DNA of 13,002 nucleotides from Spirochaetaceae bacterium (GTDB lineage Bacteria; Spirochaetota; Spirochaetia; Treponematales; Breznakiellaceae): NCBI GenBank assembly GCA_031279965.1, contig JAITHM010000109.1:1-13002 (forward strand), written 5' to 3'. Each line of letters begins with the position of its first letter. Positions within the stretch are counted from its first letter, which is position 1. Of the stretch, positions 1-6,547 are shown in pieces. The notes under the pieces are model-generated. The model made no database searches, had not been told where the DNA came from, and saw only the letters and a list, made by a program, of their open reading frames with translations. The position numbers and the translations under genes were made by a program.

Positions 1-40
1 GGGGCCGGTAGTTTCGGCGCTGATACCGTAAGGGAGTGAT

Positions 41-154
41 TAGTGGACAGTGGACAGTGGGCAGCAGCTTCAGGCCGGTATACGTTACCTACCATTGATA
101 TCGTCTCTAGCTAACAAAAATCGCTGCCCACTCTCCACTGTCCACTGCCCACTA
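41..154. repeat. Facing arrays of a 7-bp repeat (inverted repeat)
   Basis: The left array (41-65) is T, then three heptads AGTGGAC, AGTGGAC, AGTGGGC, then AGC. The right array (123-154), read on the minus strand, is T, then four heptads AGTGGGC, AGTGGAC, AGTGGAG, AGTGGGC, then AGC. The arms therefore form an inverted repeat of 25 and 32 nt around a 57-nt spacer, and differ by one repeat unit. A transcript could fold into a long hairpin. Heptameric repeats of this kind occur between genes in some bacteria, but I cannot assign this one to a named family. Nothing protein-coding is visible in the spacer. Confidence 0.8.
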
Positions 155-166
155 AACTGCCAATTC

Positions 167-208
167 CGCCGGAGACATCCGGCGTTTGGGGGCTGTCCGT
201 AGGGACAG
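167..208. repeat. Two consecutive small hairpins upstream of the envelope gene pair
   Basis: The first stem is CGCCGGA (167-173) with TCCGGCG (178-184), a perfect 7-bp stem with a GACA loop. The second is CTGTCC (193-198) with GGACAG (203-208), a perfect 6-bp stem with a GTAG loop. The first is followed by TTTGGGGG rather than a clean T-run, so it would be at best a weak terminator for a gene to the left. A TATAAA that could be a -10 box follows at 211-216, with no convincing -35. Confidence 0.4.
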
Positions 209-270
209 GTTATAAAACACAGGCGGAGCAGGTTCCGCAATTCTGTTGCCAATACAGAAAAGGAGTAAAA

Positions 271-774
271 ATGGCAAAAAAAGGGTTACTTGTAGTGGCG
301 CTCGCGTTTTTCGCGGCGAGCGGGGTTTTCGCGCAGCAAAAGAACAACATCATTATTGACGCGGGGCCGCTGTTGAAAGGGATTATCGCCAGCAACGATG
401 CGGAGACGTTTTTCGGCGCCGGCGTGGAGTATCTGCGCGGTTTGGGAAAGTCTTTCGGCATCGGCATACGCGGGGATTTTATGACCGGCGCGGATCAAAC
501 GTATCTCGCGATATCCGTTCATGGCCGTCAGTATCTTACGACACTATTGAAAGAGGCGTTTCTTGACGCAGGCGTCGGGTTTAATAGGCTCAGCTGGGCC
601 AGCGGGAGTATTTTTTCCGGCCTTACCTTTGAATTGAAAGCGGGTTACACGGTGGCGATGGGAAAGACCATCCGCGTTGAGCCGACACTCGGCTACATTC
701 TTTCAAAAAGCGGCGGCAGCATGCCGACTCCGCTTGGCTGGCAGATCGGGCTTGGCTTTGGATTCAGCATTTAA
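271..774 (+). CDS. Secreted outer-membrane beta-barrel-like protein
   Basis: This 167-aa protein has a clear Sec signal peptide: MAKK, a hydrophobic core at about residues 5-19, and a likely signal peptidase I cut after VFA (residue 21). The mature part alternates hydrophobic and polar residues with many glycines and ends in GLGFGFSI, the amphipathic aromatic-rich C-terminus common in small outer-membrane barrels. No enzymatic motif is visible. The start is supported by AGGAG at 261-265, 5 nt before ATG. The lipoprotein gene begins 12 bp after its stop, so the two are probably co-transcribed and both sit in the outer envelope. The exact family is not recognised; a periplasmic beta-rich protein is the alternative. 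Confidence 0.7.
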   Translation: MAKKGLLVVALAFFAASGVFAQQKNNIIIDAGPLLKGIIASNDAETFFGAGVEYLRGLGKSFGIGIRGDFMTGADQTYLAISVHGRQYLTTLLKEAFLDAGVGFNRLSWASGSIFSGLTFELKAGYTVAMGKTIRVEPTLGYILSKSGGSMPTPLGWQIGLGFGFSI

Positions 775-786
775 CGGAGGCGCGCT

Positions 787-1206
787 TTGAAACGAAACAC
801 ACTCATCCTCGCGTTAAGCGGGGTATTTTTCGTGTTTATGTTGAATTCCTGCACAGGGGGATTTGTAGACCCTGGCGTATTGGATGTTATGGACGGCGGC
901 GGCGGCGGATGGGACGGCGGCAGCGGTGGCAGTGGCGGCGGCGGAGGAGGGGGCGGGGACGGCGGCGACAATCCATTTCTTGGCACATGGGAGACTGGGA
1001 CCGGACAGGGCAGAATGACTCTTACTTTTTCCAGCGATCGTTTTAATATTAGTGCTTCTATAATAACTTACACGGGCACGTATACATACAGCGGAAAGAA
1101 TGCAGAGCTGATTTATAGTAGCGAGCCCGGTATGCCTGTCGAGGCAACGATAAAGGATAATGGAAAACTCCTTTTACAGGATCTACTATGGACGAAAAGC
1201 AGCTGA
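787..1206 (+). CDS. Lipoprotein with poly-glycine linker and small beta-rich domain
   Basis: This 139-aa protein starts at TTG (787) behind GGAGG (776-780). Its lipoprotein signal peptide ends in the lipobox LNSC, so Cys22 would be lipidated. A low-complexity linker of Gly with a few Ser, Asp and Trp (about residues 37-60) is encoded by GGC-rich DNA. A short domain follows, opening NPFLGTW and rich in Thr and Tyr beta-strand patterns (TLTF, YTGTYTYSG). This resembles the lipocalin-like repeats of many treponemal lipoproteins, though that match is from memory. The protein is probably anchored in a membrane with the domain held away from it. The gene follows the beta-barrel gene by 12 bp. It looks complete, since the domain ends naturally at LLWTKSS. 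Confidence 0.7.
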   Translation: MKRNTLILALSGVFFVFMLNSCTGGFVDPGVLDVMDGGGGGWDGGSGGSGGGGGGGGDGGDNPFLGTWETGTGQGRMTLTFSSDRFNISASIITYTGTYTYSGKNAELIYSSEPGMPVEATIKDNGKLLLQDLLWTKSS

Positions 1207-1337
1207 CGGAACTTTGATTAGGGAGTGGTGGCGCACACGCTGACAACAGTTATTGTATTGAACGATTGAAATAAGCCACCTTTCTGTCTCTTAAAGACTC
1301 CAGACGGGAGGTCGTGACCAACCAGATCTCCTTCTTT
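1207..1337 (+). other. Structured non-coding stretch (3' UTR or small RNA candidate)
   Basis: No credible gene lies here. GGTGGC (1227-1232) pairs perfectly with GCCACC (1275-1280), and the helix can extend outward through 1222-1225 and 1282-1285 with wobbles and one mismatch. Further on, GGAGGTC (1307-1313) can pair with GATCTCC (1325-1331), or its first part with GACTCC (1296-1301). These are mutually exclusive folds placed just before the terminator. The sequence could be the 3' UTR of the lipoprotein mRNA or a separate small RNA. I found no convincing promoter and no match to tRNA, tmRNA, SRP RNA or RNase P RNA. Confidence 0.35.
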
Positions 1338-1362
1338 GCCCCCTCGCTGGAGGGGGCTTTTT
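1338..1362 (+). terminator. Rho-independent terminator of the envelope gene pair
   Basis: A perfect 8-bp stem, GCCCCCTC (1338-1345) with GAGGGGGC (1350-1357), encloses a GCTG loop and is followed by TTTTT (1358-1362). On the minus strand the hairpin is not followed by a T-run, so it serves the + strand. It lies 131 nt after the lipoprotein stop and before the convergent def gene. Confidence 0.88.
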
Positions 1363-1407
1363 ATGTTCGTCCGCGCTGCCGCCACGAGCTGTCAAAAAAA
1401 GATTCTC

Positions 1408-1896
1408 TCAATGTTTCGCGCGCTGTTTCTGATATTTGACCAGAAGCCGTTCCCGTTTTACCGGAGAAATTCTGTCAATAAAAAGTATTCCTTCAAGGTG
1501 ATCATATTCGTGCTGAATCACACGTGCGAGCAGTCCATCCGCCTCAATCGTAAACGGACGTCCACGTTCATTCCATGCCTGCACACGCACCGTGCGGGGA
1601 CGGCGGACTTCGGCCCAGACGCCTGGTATCGAAAGGCAGCCTTCTTCAATAAGAACAGTATCTTCAGAAGTCTCCAATATCGATGGATTGATGAATGCCC
1701 GCGGAGTTTTTCCGTCAATATCAATTACAAAAAGGCGTTCACTTACTCCAACCTGCGGCCCGGCAAGACCAACCCCTCCTTCGGCATGGAGCGTCTCAAT
1801 CATCGCCTCTATCATCTTAACAGAACGTTCATCTATCGTATCTATCGCTTTGGCTTTGCGCAGAAGAAGTTCCGCGCCAATCTTCACCACATCCAT
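1408..1896 (-). CDS. def: Peptide deformylase
   Basis: This enzyme removes the N-formyl group from the initiator methionine of new proteins in the cytoplasm, using a catalytic metal. All three family motifs are present, numbered from the chosen start: GVGLAGPQ (41-48), EEGCLS with the metal ligand Cys87, and QHEYDH with ligands His129 and His133 and catalytic Glu130. The length is 162 aa, normal for the family. I chose the ATG at 1896 because GAGGTG precedes it at normal spacing and the protein then begins MDVVKIG, a typical deformylase N-terminus. In-frame ATGs at 1917 and 1911 would add seven or five residues and have weaker ribosome sites. It lies 23 bp after the GerMN gene, so the two are probably co-transcribed. 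No fmt gene is nearby. Confidence 0.95.
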   Translation of the reverse strand: MDVVKIGAELLLRKAKAIDTIDERSVKMIEAMIETLHAEGGVGLAGPQVGVSERLFVIDIDGKTPRAFINPSILETSEDTVLIEEGCLSIPGVWAEVRRPRTVRVQAWNERGRPFTIEADGLLARVIQHEYDHLEGILFIDRISPVKRERLLVKYQKQRAKH

Positions 1897-1919
1897 GTGC
1901 ACCTCATTCATGTACATCT

Positions 1920-2870
1920 CTAAAATGACGCACGGCTTCGGGGCCGGTCGATTCGTATCGTCTCGCCAAGAAATTCTATACGCTGGCCGTCAATCAAAAT
2001 TTGCACTTCGCTGATGCTGGGGAATTCTGTCGCCGTCCAAATAATCTGTTTAAGCTGAGCAATATACCCCTCCGCCCCGTAACTGTTAAACATAAAGTTT
2101 TCGTTAAAATTGATTGTCGCAACATTCCGGTCAACGGTTGCTCCAAGTACACGTGTCCCATCAGGCACTAACGTCACCAGGCCCTGCTGCCGTTCCCCTG
2201 CCGTCGGCCCTGCTAAAAGAATATTCAGCGTCGAAATCAACGGCGAATCATTAACGGGAACATTCCGCTTCACCGGGGACAGTAACACAAGTCCTGCACT
2301 GTCGACCCGCACAAGATACATGGTTCGCTCGCGGCGGTTTGTTTCCGGTGTTTCATTGCGTTCAGGCCGCGCCTGCGTGATTCCCGCCGGCATCTGCTGT
2401 CCTGGATTCTGTTCTTTTCCAGAAGCTTGCTTGGCAGGGGGGGGGAAAGCCTCTTTCGTTCCAGCTCTATCTTCAACTGCACTTTTTCCCGGGGGAGAGG
2501 CGCTCTTTTCCACCCTCAAACCTCCATCTTCGTTCAATAGGTCTTCAATGCCGGAAACAGGCGCGAACTCATCATCACCGAATGTCTCTGTTCTCTGCGC
2601 CCCATTCGACTCTCGTACAATAATCGACGAGGGAACAGATGAATCTGACGCTGACGGGTTTTCAATCTGTGTGGGAGCCTGAACTCCAGCGAGGTTATCT
2701 TGACTTTCAATCCGCTTGCCAAAAACATTCTCCCAGGTTTTTGTAATCTTGGGAATATTGATGAGAAAAAGCAGAGCAATAACAGTAAAAAATGCTGTCC
2801 AAAAAAGAACAACTCGAGGAACACGCCCTCCGGCTTTCCTGGCATAGGATGATCTTTTTCTTGCTGGCAT
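1920..2870 (-). CDS. Membrane-anchored GerMN-domain protein
   Basis: The protein has 316 aa from the ATG at 2870. A basic N-terminus (PARKRSSYARK) is followed by one membrane helix (about residues 20-39), so most of it should face the periplasm. Residues 40-183 are a low-complexity Pro/Ser/Glu linker. Residues about 184-303 match the GerMN (spore germination) domain pattern: a strand-rich start, LISTLNILLAGPT, a VPDGTRVLGATVDRNVATINF core and a late QILIDGQ strand. GerMN domains also occur in non-sporulating bacteria, where their role is unclear; envelope or peptidoglycan binding is only a suggestion. The upstream ATG choice is uncertain: an in-frame TTG at 2888 follows AAAGGGG, and another lies at 2948. 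Nine G on the + strand (2437-2445) fall in the FPPP codons of the linker. Confidence 0.8.
   Translation of the reverse strand: MPARKRSSYARKAGGRVPRVVLFWTAFFTVIALLFLINIPKITKTWENVFGKRIESQDNLAGVQAPTQIENPSASDSSVPSSIIVRESNGAQRTETFGDDEFAPVSGIEDLLNEDGGLRVEKSASPPGKSAVEDRAGTKEAFPPPAKQASGKEQNPGQQMPAGITQARPERNETPETNRRERTMYLVRVDSAGLVLLSPVKRNVPVNDSPLISTLNILLAGPTAGERQQGLVTLVPDGTRVLGATVDRNVATINFNENFMFNSYGAEGYIAQLKQIIWTATEFPSISEVQILIDGQRIEFLGETIRIDRPRSRASF
2437..2445 (-). repeat. C9 homopolymer inside the GerMN gene
   Basis: Nine consecutive G on the + strand (C9 in the coding strand) encode part of the FPPP stretch in the linker, upstream of the GerMN domain. A one-base slip would shift the frame and remove the whole domain. 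Poly-G tracts of eight or more are known phase-variation sites in Treponema pallidum; applying that here is inference. Confidence 0.7.
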
Positions 2871-2877
2871 AGTCTTT

Positions 2878-2906
2878 AGTTTACGCAATTCCCCTTTCTC
2901 TGAAAA
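2878..2906 (-). promoter_or_regulatory. Candidate promoter of the GerMN-def unit
   Basis: On the minus strand, TTTTCA (2901-2906), a 17-nt spacer and TAAACT (2878-2883) lie 7 nt before the ATG at 2870, and no good Shine-Dalgarno sequence precedes that ATG. Transcription would begin at or next to the start codon. If the TTG at 2888 is the true start, this call fails. Confidence 0.35.
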
Positions 2907-2970
2907 CCCACCTACGCCTATCCTCCCCAACAGCTCCGCACAATTCAATCAAGAACCGAAAAGAATTGCT

Positions 2971-2979
2971 TGATATAAG
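2971..2979 (+). promoter_or_regulatory. Candidate extended -10 promoter of the galactokinase-family gene
   Basis: TGATATAAG fits an extended -10 element (TGnTATAAT), although no -35 is seen at proper spacing. It ends 9 nt before the GTG at 2989, which has no Shine-Dalgarno sequence. The predicted leader would be only a few bases. Confidence 0.35.
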
Positions 2980-2988
2980 CGCTTTTCT

Positions 2989-4221
2989 GTGATAGATTGC
3001 CTGTCAAGGGAAAAAATTGCCGAAATCGGCAGGATATTTGAGAGGTTAGATTTGGACTTAGGCACGGATATTGCAGCCATTCATGCGAAAGAATACGAGA
3101 TAACCGATACCAATGAACGTATTATCATTGCGGAAGCTCCGGGTAGAATTCATTTTATGGGCGAACACTGCCAGCACGGAGCGGGAGTCTGTCTTTCGGC
3201 GGGAATAGACCGCATGGTTCGCGTCGCTGTAAGCGCGCGAAAAGACAATTCTTTACGGTTTTTAAGCGCGGAGATCTGCGAGCGGAAACGCACCACGATT
3301 CTTAACATTCACTACAAACGTGAAGACCGCTGGGCAAATCATATCAAACTGGCGTTGTGTCTTTTTGCCGAAAAAGGCTGTCAGCTCAAAGGAATGAATT
3401 GGACAATTTCCAGCACAGTACCGCAAAACATCGGACTTGCCGCAGCAGAAGCCATAGAAGTTGCCGCAGCATTGGCTCTTAAGCGTTTTTTTAACAGTTC
3501 TATCAACGATAAGGATATAATTATGCGGCTTAATGAACTGCACAAGGAATTTTATCCGAATGAAAGCCGCGCTGCCGATTTTCTTGTCATGCTGAATGCC
3601 CGCAAAGATACGTTGATGATTGTTGATGAAGCAACACAGGAAGTAACGCGGATAAAAAGCCCTGTTTCCCGGCATAAAATTCTTATTATTGACTCAAAAG
3701 TGCCGTTTACCGGTGTCGAGGAAGAGCTCAAGGATCGCCGTGCAAGCCTTGACCGCGGACTTGCAATGCTCCGAAAAAAAAGGCCGGCACAAAGTTTTAA
3801 GGATTTTGTCGGTACCGATATGCTCGAAATGATGGGAAATTTAAACGAAGAAGTCAGACGGCGAAGTATGCATGTTGTTAAAGAATTGGGGCGCATCGCT
3901 GAAATTCGAGATGCGCTCGAAGCCGCCGACCTACAGACTGTTGCGCGGATTATCTTCCATTCCCACGAAAGTCTCCGCGATTTATACGAAGTTACCTGTC
4001 CTGAGCTTGACTGGCTTGTTAAACGGGCGCAGGAAATTGAAGGAACAGCCGGTGCGCGCATGACGGGAAAGGGCTTTGGCGGCTGTGTTTATGTGATTTT
4101 GCCGTCAGCCCGCGCTGAGGAATATCTTGCCAAAATGGAAGATTACGAACGGATATTCGGATTTCACGCGGTGCACTACGAAGTAAAACCCGGTGCAGGT
4201 GCGCGAATTATCACCAAATAG
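2989..4221 (+). CDS. galK: Galactokinase-family GHMP kinase with altered motifs
   Basis: This 410-aa protein has the length and order of galactokinase, which phosphorylates galactose at C1 with ATP. The first signature reads APGRIHFMGEHCQHGAGV (50-67): Arg53, Glu59 and His60 are kept, but the usual TDYNGG after GEH is CQHGAG, so the sugar-binding Asp is lost. The phosphate loop, normally GLSSSAA, is GLAAAEA (149-155). The likely catalytic Asp is Asp197 in RAADFLVML. HESLRDLYEVTCPELD (326-341) and GARMTGKGFGGC (355-366) are near-perfect family matches. It may therefore use another sugar or be a non-catalytic sensor. The start is GTG at 2989 without a ribosome site; a TTG at 3052 behind GAGAGG is a possible alternative. 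argC starts about 10 bp after its stop, suggesting one transcript. Confidence 0.78.
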   Translation: MIDCLSREKIAEIGRIFERLDLDLGTDIAAIHAKEYEITDTNERIIIAEAPGRIHFMGEHCQHGAGVCLSAGIDRMVRVAVSARKDNSLRFLSAEICERKRTTILNIHYKREDRWANHIKLALCLFAEKGCQLKGMNWTISSTVPQNIGLAAAEAIEVAAALALKRFFNSSINDKDIIMRLNELHKEFYPNESRAADFLVMLNARKDTLMIVDEATQEVTRIKSPVSRHKILIIDSKVPFTGVEEELKDRRASLDRGLAMLRKKRPAQSFKDFVGTDMLEMMGNLNEEVRRRSMHVVKELGRIAEIRDALEAADLQTVARIIFHSHESLRDLYEVTCPELDWLVKRAQEIEGTAGARMTGKGFGGCVYVILPSARAEEYLAKMEDYERIFGFHAVHYEVKPGAGARIITK

Positions 4222-4230
4222 GAAGAGATG

Positions 4231-5361
4231 ATGGTTGCAGGAATTATCGGCGCGACAGGATATGCCGGAGCGGAGCTAGCGCGGCTTTTACGTGCGCACT
4301 CCAGGATTGACAGACTTGCTCTCGCATCGGCCAGTTTTGCCGGTGAAGATTTTACCACCGTCTACCCCAATTTCCGTGACTGTGTCGAAGAGATTTTAGA
4401 CAAGCCCGAAGCCGTCATCGAAAAGTCTGATGTGGTTTTTGCCGCCCTCCCCAATGGCCTTGCCGAGCCTTTTGCCGTCCGATGTGCACAGCGCGGTATT
4501 CCTTTTATTGATATGTCGGCAGACTTCCGTTTTGATGATGACAGTGCGACTTACAAAGCATGGTACGGAAAAGACTATGCCGAACCCGAACTTCACCGGC
4601 GTTCAGTTTACGGCCTTACCGAATTCAACCGCGCAGCAATTCAAAAAGCAACGCGGGGGGGACGTTCAGCTCCGGCGTTGATAGGAAACCCCGGCTGCTA
4701 TCCCACGGCTTCGGCGCTGGGGGCGTGGCCGGCGCTTGCCAAAGGACTTGCTGCGCCGGGAACACTTATTGTTGATGCTGCTTCAGGAATAACCGGTGGA
4801 GGACGGGAACCACAGCGAAGCTTTCACTTCCCTGAATGTTATGATTCATACACGGCGTATAAAGTAGGTGCTCATCGCCATACACCAGAAATTGAACGGA
4901 CGCTTCGGGCTATGGAATGCGGCCTGCACGGCGCTTCTTCAGAGCGTAAGCTTATTTTTACACCGCATCTTGCCCCTATGAACCGGGGTATTCTTGCGAC
5001 GCTCTACATTCCGCTGGATAAAGCTCACCGGATGACCGTTCCTGGAGGAGCCGCACGGCCTCCCAGCGCCGAAATTACCGAAAAAGCCGCCGCGATCCGT
5101 GCCATGTACGCTGATTTTTATGCGGAGGAACGTTTTGTACGGGTGCTTCCCGAAGGAGTACACGCAGCAACAAACCGTGTGCGCGGCTCCAATTTCTGCG
5201 ATATAAGCATTCATCTTGATCAATCCGGCGCAACACTGATTATACTTTCCGCTATTGATAATATGGTTAAGGGCGCGGCTGGACAGGCTATACAAAATAT
5301 GAATATCATATTTGAGTTTGATGAAGATGATGCACTCCGGGTTACGCCATCACTTTTTTAA
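4231..5361 (+). CDS. argC: N-acetyl-gamma-glutamyl-phosphate reductase
   Basis: ArgC performs the third step of arginine synthesis, the NADPH-dependent reduction of N-acetylglutamyl phosphate to the semialdehyde. The 376-aa protein opens with the nucleotide-binding motif GIIGATGYAGAEL (4-16), carries the catalytic cysteine in IGNPGCYPTA (Cys156), and has the HRHTPEIE segment with the active-site His at about residue 215. The length fits the longer ArgC type. GGAAG at 4221-4225 overlaps the previous stop codon and is best spaced for the ATG at 4231; an ATG at 4228 is directly adjacent. No other arg gene is in the window. A G7 run at 4655-4661 lies in the coding sequence. Confidence 0.95.
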   Translation: MVAGIIGATGYAGAELARLLRAHSRIDRLALASASFAGEDFTTVYPNFRDCVEEILDKPEAVIEKSDVVFAALPNGLAEPFAVRCAQRGIPFIDMSADFRFDDDSATYKAWYGKDYAEPELHRRSVYGLTEFNRAAIQKATRGGRSAPALIGNPGCYPTASALGAWPALAKGLAAPGTLIVDAASGITGGGREPQRSFHFPECYDSYTAYKVGAHRHTPEIERTLRAMECGLHGASSERKLIFTPHLAPMNRGILATLYIPLDKAHRMTVPGGAARPPSAEITEKAAAIRAMYADFYAEERFVRVLPEGVHAATNRVRGSNFCDISIHLDQSGATLIILSAIDNMVKGAAGQAIQNMNIIFEFDEDDALRVTPSLF

Positions 5362-5415
5362 AAGCTGCTTTTACAATCTCCGGAGCGCGTCATAACCGCT
5401 ACGGAGAAATGAACA

Positions 5416-6153
5416 ATGAACGAATCTCAGCTTATATTTTTTCGCAAAACAAGCCTTGTTGATTACCCTGAAAAAGTTGCTGCGGCAATCTTCTTTCCTT
5501 TTTGCAATCTTCGCTGTCCGTGGTGTCATAACGGCTCCCTGATAACCGAAGACCCTCAGCGCCGTGATACGTCTGGTCTTATCCCGCTGCGGGATGCGCT
5601 CAGCCATATAAAAAAACGTGCGCTGGTGCTTGATGGCGCTGTCCTTTCCGGCGGAGAACCCACTCTTTATAACGGACTTGAAGAGCTTATTGCGGTGATT
5701 AAAGAACAGGGGCTTGCGGTGAAGCTTGATACCAATGGCACACATCCAGCGCTGCTTGCGCATCTCCTTGCCGCCGACGCGCATCCAGACTATGTTGCCA
5801 TGGATCTTAAGTTTGATCCCCGCCGTTATGAATCGCTGCTTCACTCGCTGCACAAGAATAATGAACTGTGCGGAAAAGTTCTTGAAAGTATCGCGCTGCT
5901 CCGCAAAGCACACGCGGAAGGCAAAATTCAGCTTGAATTCCGAAGTCTTGCGCTGCCGCGTGCTACATTTTGCCCGGAGGACATCGCCGCGCTCGCCCCG
6001 CTTGTGGGAAACGCCCCGTGGTCTATCCGCCCATTTCGTCCTGGCGGCTGTCTTGATCCCGCATGGAATCTAGAAAACGAAATATCCGAAAACGAAGTCG
6101 CCCGTTTAGCCCGCCTTATTCCTTTTACCGCCGCTGATCAAGACGTTCTTTAA
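5416..6153 (+). CDS. nrdG: Radical SAM activating protein, anaerobic ribonucleotide reductase type (NrdG2-like)
   Basis: This 245-aa protein has the radical-SAM cluster motif CNLRCPWC (Cys30, Cys34, Cys37), which binds a [4Fe-4S] cluster and S-adenosylmethionine, followed by SGGEPT (78-83). The N-terminus FFRKTSLVDYPEKVAAAIF matches the subfamily annotated as anaerobic ribonucleoside-triphosphate reductase activating protein, the longer type with a KTSL-DYP lead. Such enzymes install a glycyl radical on NrdD under anaerobic conditions. No NrdD gene lies in the window, so the partner is unproven and another glycyl-radical enzyme is possible. GGAG at 5403-5406 lies 9 nt before ATG. Its 3' end overlaps the convergent DUF3842 gene by 29 bp. 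Confidence 0.85.
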   Translation: MNESQLIFFRKTSLVDYPEKVAAAIFFPFCNLRCPWCHNGSLITEDPQRRDTSGLIPLRDALSHIKKRALVLDGAVLSGGEPTLYNGLEELIAVIKEQGLAVKLDTNGTHPALLAHLLAADAHPDYVAMDLKFDPRRYESLLHSLHKNNELCGKVLESIALLRKAHAEGKIQLEFRSLALPRATFCPEDIAALAPLVGNAPWSIRPFRPGGCLDPAWNLENEISENEVARLARLIPFTAADQDVL

Positions 6154-6541
6154 TATAAATGACAGCTTTATCAATCATTTTAGTTAACGTCATCGGCTCA
6201 ATTCCGGCTAGTACTAGATGTTCGTTTTGGAGGGGTAACAGGATACGTTCCGCAGGTGCGGCAAGGATGGCAGAGCTTATCGCCGGAGTAATTTCGCCCA
6301 TCATGCTGTTCCCGATGATGATGCCAATGGGGCCGGTGATAAAATCCGCCGTACGCACAGTGTGTTGAATGGCATTTTCTCCCGTTGCTCCCCGCACGGC
6401 ACCGGCTTTAATCATGTGTTCGGTCGCAATAGCATTGGTTCCCAGCGCAAGCAGTTCGTGAACGCCGCAGAGCTCTTTAAGTTTACAAACCAGTGCAACG
6501 CCTATACCGCCGCCCATACCGTCAATAACTACAATCCGCAT
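6125..6541 (-). CDS. DUF3842 family protein
   Basis: This 138-aa protein resembles DUF3842, a family without known function. It opens MRIVVIDGMGGGIG, a glycine-rich first strand and loop like a Rossmann nucleotide-binding fold. It also has the segments LALGTNAIATEHMIKAGA, RGATGENAI and GPIGIII, which I recall as family hallmarks. No catalytic residue can be named. It starts 6 bp after the ClpP-like gene stop, with GAGTGG directly upstream, so it is co-transcribed and perhaps translationally coupled. Its final codons overlap the end of the convergent NrdG-like gene by 29 bp. Confidence 0.85.
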   Translation of the reverse strand: MRIVVIDGMGGGIGVALVCKLKELCGVHELLALGTNAIATEHMIKAGAVRGATGENAIQHTVRTADFITGPIGIIIGNSMMGEITPAISSAILAAPAERILLPLQNEHLVLAGIEPMTLTKMIDKAVIYIKERLDQRR

Positions 6542-6547
6542 CCACTC

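Noticed and set aside
1..39. Possible tail of a + strand gene entering from the left (open to a TGA at 37-39)
   Set aside because: Only 12 codons are visible, with no recognisable protein ending; chance cannot be excluded.
771..986. Minus-strand open frame coding poly-proline
   Set aside because: It is the complement of the glycine-rich linker of the lipoprotein gene, with no ribosome site or family resemblance.
1338..1362. Terminator serving def from the other side
   Set aside because: On the minus strand the hairpin is followed by AAAGAAGG, not a T-run, so bidirectional use is unlikely.
1336..1923. Long + strand open frame opposite def
   Set aside because: It begins in the terminator and is antisense to a well-supported deformylase; its translation is Arg/His/Phe-rich and resembles nothing known.
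4655..4661. G7 run in argC as a phase-variation tract
   Set aside because: Shorter than the lengths usually linked to frequent slippage, and switching off argC has no obvious benefit.
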